Shown here: one piece after another, positions 61,593 to 64,000 of the stretch
How positions within the stretch are numbered: the first letter of the stretch is position 1
How the letters are laid out: each line of letters starts with the position of its first letter
Assembly (NCBI GenBank): GCA_052161605.1
Contig: CP197409.1
From: JBKCUI01 sp052161605
GTDB lineage: Bacteria > Planctomycetota > Planctomycetia > Pirellulales > Pirellulaceae
Length of the DNA: 64,000 bases
Direction: 5' to 3' (one strand)
The notes under the pieces: generated by a model
Seen by the model: only the letters and a program-made list of their open reading frames with translations
Databases searched by the model: none
What the model was told of the DNA's origin: nothing
Translations under genes and position numbers: made by a program

Positions 61593-64000
61593 CTACTTGG
61601 GCTTGTTAGGGCGGGGCTTTCGGTTGCCAGGTTTCGGACGTTTGCCCGGGGGATTGCTATCCCGGCCGCCGATGCGATCAGACGGTCCCTTTGATTCCGT
61701 TTTTGCTTCGTCCTTTTTTCCAAACCACTTCGGAAACATTTCTGCCAAGGTCTCGGGTGGCTTAGTCATTTTCTCCTTCGGTTTGTTCGAGGCTGGTGCA
61801 GATCGCTGCGCTGCTGTGCCAGTTCCCATTTTGTTCACCGTGGCGATGATGTCGGTGGCTGTGGATTCGGGAAGTTCAACGTTAGTTCCCTTGGGGGTGA
61901 ATCGCTTGATCAACGCTCGTTCGACCAACGACCAAGTCGACGAGGTGATAAAGTAGATACACAAACCTGCTGGGACTCGGAAGAAGAACACTCCCATCAT
62001 GATGGTCATGAACATCATCATTTTTTGAGCGATCGCGGTTTGTTCGTCTGCCGCCTTTGGCATGAGGACCTTTTGCTGGACGATAAACAGCACTACTGTA
62101 ACGATAGGCAGAATGTTGAAGTACGGACCGAAGTAGCCCGTCCCCCGACCTGCGATAATATCCCATGCCCACGAGTGCCACTCGAAAAGCATGTCAGGAC
62201 CAGCTAGGTTCGAACACCATTCCAAGCCTGGAATGAGAGGCTGTTGTCGAAGCTTGATATCAACCGACACGCAACGGTAAAGTCCGATGATGATTGGCAA
62301 CTGAATCAATGCGGGGAGGCAACCCGCGAACTGATTGATACCTGCTTTTTTGAACAGCATTTGCTGTGCTGTCATCATCTTGCGAGGGTCTTCCTTGAAT
62401 GCTTCTTTGAGCTTGGCTGTATGAGGTTGCAATGACTGCATCCTTTGCGCGTTGACCGCCATCTTGCGACTGATGGGGAACATAAAAGATCGCACCAACA
62501 CGGTTAGCAATACAATCGCGAGCCCGAAGTTTCCTACGACTGCATAAAAGCCGTGGAGAATCCAACCCAGTCGTTTGGCAAAAAAACCGAAGAGATCCCA
62601 ACCGTAGTAGAGGACTTGGTCCATATCGTAGGCGGCTAGCAATTCAGGATCTTTTGGACCGGTGAACACTTGATAAGCCCATGAATGTTCGGAATTCGCA
62701 GCGAGCGTAATGGGCTCGGTCTCAATCCAGAAGCCCACATTGGTAGCTTGGTGTTTGGCGTATGGTAGTTTGGTCGAGTCCGTATAAACAGAGTTGAGAA
62801 CGCGTGCGTGTCCTCTGCTTAACAACTTCATAGAATCGGGTGCTTCCGGGCTCGGAAGGAGAGCAGCCGTAAAAGACTGAGCATCGATACCAATGTAGCG
62901 AATGGTTCGCGCTGTCTCGGAGTGAGCGGATCCGAACAGAACCGTATCGGGCAACATCGGTTGTTTCACTGCGTGATCGACAATCACCCTATTGGTGAAC
63001 AATGTCTGCTTGTCCGCGGCGTCATCTAGGACGACATCTCGGGCTCCCGCAGCGCTAAAGAAGTAAGGGGAAATCTTGGTGGGGTACCACCATCCCTCGA
63101 GCGACACGCCGTTGATTCCATCTTGTCGTATCGCGACCTTAACGTCCGTGTCGCCACGGTTGCGGATGGTCGTCACCAGCTCGACGTGATATTGCCATGC
63201 CTCGATGTTCTCAAGACTCTGGCCTCTGGTTGGCTTCTTCAAGCGATACTGCTTGATCAACTCTAGATCTGCTTCCTCGCCAGCTAACTTTAGAAAAGCT
63301 CCGAGAGGCTTTGCAAACTCGACCGCCATGCCTCCTTCGTATTCGACATAACGCCCTTGCCAGGTACCGTTCAAAGTCGCTTCGAGACCGGGTATCGTTT
63401 GATCTCCCTCTTCGATGGATAGGTTCCCGATGGAGGCCAACGTTGTTAGACAAGATAGATAAGGATCGTTGCCGGGGACTTGCTCTAAACGAAAGTCATC
63501 TTTGGCGCGCACGAGATCCAGCGGCATCTCCCCGAGTTTGAGTTTGAATCGCAGTTGGGCTTCGTCACGCTTGACGGTCAGTTCAATTTCCTGGTCAACT
63601 TTCCAGGAATCAGACCATTCGTCCCATTTACGGCGCGTGATATCACCCTCGAGCCCTGCCCAGCCGACAATCTCATCGAGTGCCTTGATACCGATTAGCG
63701 AAGGATCATCAGCGCAGACCGCTTCATCGGCGGGACTCCCCTTGGGGACAGTCCTGATAATAAGCTCCTTTGGTTCCAAGCCGAGGTAGCCTGCGTACCC
63801 ACGAATCTGTTTGGTTTGAAGGGACCGGTAAACTAGCTTGCCTTTTTTGTCGCGATCGACGATCTCAACCCGCTCGATCCCTGCACCTTGGTTGTCTAGG
63901 AAAACCAGCAATGAGTAGCCATCCTCGGCAGACATGCTTCCTAGGATAAAGTGCTCGCGAGGTGCTTCGTCCGGAAAGGAGTAAGACGGATCGGCCTTGG
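61593..64000 (-). CDS. yidC: Membrane protein insertase YidC (5' end outside window)
   Basis: The frame runs off the right edge (upstream codons read SYSFPDEAPREHFILGSM, typical of the YidC periplasmic domain), so the N-terminal membrane segment is missing here. The large periplasmic domain shows a PDZ-like insertion (YLGLEPKELIIRTVPKGSPA, then IGIKALDEIVGWAGLEGDIT). The conserved core begins with YYGWDLFGFFAKRLGWILHG and includes VVGNFGLAIVLLTVLVRSFM, FPISRKMAVNAQRMQSLQPH, QMLFKKAGINQFAGCLPALI and QLPIIIGLYRCVSVDIKLRQ. It inserts and folds inner-membrane proteins with or without Sec. The C-terminal tail is very basic (GNRKPRPNKPK), as in ribosome-binding YidC tails. Confidence 0.95.
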   Translation of the reverse strand, partial: KADPSYSFPDEAPREHFILGSMSAEDGYSLLVFLDNQGAGIERVEIVDRDKKGKLVYRSLQTKQIRGYAGYLGLEPKELIIRTVPKGSPADEAVCADDPSLIGIKALDEIVGWAGLEGDITRRKWDEWSDSWKVDQEIELTVKRDEAQLRFKLKLGEMPLDLVRAKDDFRLEQVPGNDPYLSCLTTLASIGNLSIEEGDQTIPGLEATLNGTWQGRYVEYEGGMAVEFAKPLGAFLKLAGEEADLELIKQYRLKKPTRGQSLENIEAWQYHVELVTTIRNRGDTDVKVAIRQDGINGVSLEGWWYPTKISPYFFSAAGARDVVLDDAADKQTLFTNRVIVDHAVKQPMLPDTVLFGSAHSETARTIRYIGIDAQSFTAALLPSPEAPDSMKLLSRGHARVLNSVYTDSTKLPYAKHQATNVGFWIETEPITLAANSEHSWAYQVFTGPKDPELLAAYDMDQVLYYGWDLFGFFAKRLGWILHGFYAVVGNFGLAIVLLTVLVRSFMFPISRKMAVNAQRMQSLQPHTAKLKEAFKEDPRKMMTAQQMLFKKAGINQFAGCLPALIQLPIIIGLYRCVSVDIKLRQQPLIPGLEWCSNLAGPDMLFEWHSWAWDIIAGRGTGYFGPYFNILPIVTVVLFIVQQKVLMPKAADEQTAIAQKMMMFMTIMMGVFFFRVPAGLCIYFITSSTWSLVERALIKRFTPKGTNVELPESTATDIIATVNKMGTGTAAQRSAPASNKPKEKMTKPPETLAEMFPKWFGKKDEAKTESKGPSDRIGGRDSNPPGKRPKPGNRKPRPNKPK

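Overview
The window looks like a stretch of a planctomycete chromosome, most likely Pirellulales/Pirellulaceae. The evidence is the gene set: a very large secreted protein with FG-GAP repeats, a PVC-type membrane-bound dehydrogenase domain and a cytochrome c motif; an ECF sigma factor in an operon with a transmembrane Ser/Thr kinase; futalosine-pathway menaquinone genes (mqnA, mqnC); a YidC with a PDZ-like insertion; and several secreted proteins of the kind found almost only in this phylum. There is no CRISPR array, prophage or rRNA operon. Genes lie on both strands in short runs.

Layout. 1-6.7 kb, accessory: on the minus strand, a 5'-truncated RHS-repeat protein with its own C-terminal tip and an overlapping DUF4375 immunity-like gene, followed by a second truncated RHS core that runs off the left edge; then a remnant of an IS200-like (Y1) transposase, an HNH endonuclease with a small partner gene, and strong hairpins. 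6.7-19.6 kb, minus strand: a secreted DUF1573-like protein, a DMT transporter, a polytopic membrane protein, a glutamine cyclotransferase lipoprotein, a Pro/Gln-rich protein, DNA ligase LigA, an orphan OmpR-type regulator, a protoporphyrinogen oxidase fused in frame to a GIY-YIG protein, and SlyX. 19.9-25.5 kb, plus strand: a tight operon encoding a large TPR-like protein, a J-domain-like protein without HPD, a GrpE-like protein and an Hsp70. 25.6-33.6 kb: a YcaD-like MFS transporter, the giant PVC dehydrogenase and two lipoproteins, one very rich in histidine.

33.6-35.3 kb is a complete ISKra4-like insertion sequence with terminal inverted repeats and a 9-bp target duplication. 35.4-41.4 kb, minus strand: a sialate O-acetylesterase, a prepilin-peptidase-like protein lacking the second catalytic aspartate, and two unrecognised secreted or anchored proteins. 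41.7-51.5 kb: release factor 3, RarA, a decayed nucleotidyltransferase remnant, carA, hisF, a PilT-type ATPase and a GspE/PilB-type protein whose Walker A and B motifs are both replaced. 51.5-56.6 kb: mtnC, pabB and divergent mqnA-mqnC. Then come tRNA-His with a bidirectional terminator, an ECF sigma - secreted protein - Ser/Thr kinase operon, an FHA-domain protein and yidC, which is cut by the right edge.

How parts work together. MqnA and PabB are divergently transcribed and both draw on chorismate (menaquinone and folate). The four-gene Hsp70 cassette looks like a dedicated chaperone machine separate from housekeeping dnaK. The kinase, sigma factor and FHA protein form a plausible phospho-signalling module. 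Three type IV pilus/type II secretion proteins occur, and two of them look catalytically degenerate, which is the most unusual theme of the window.
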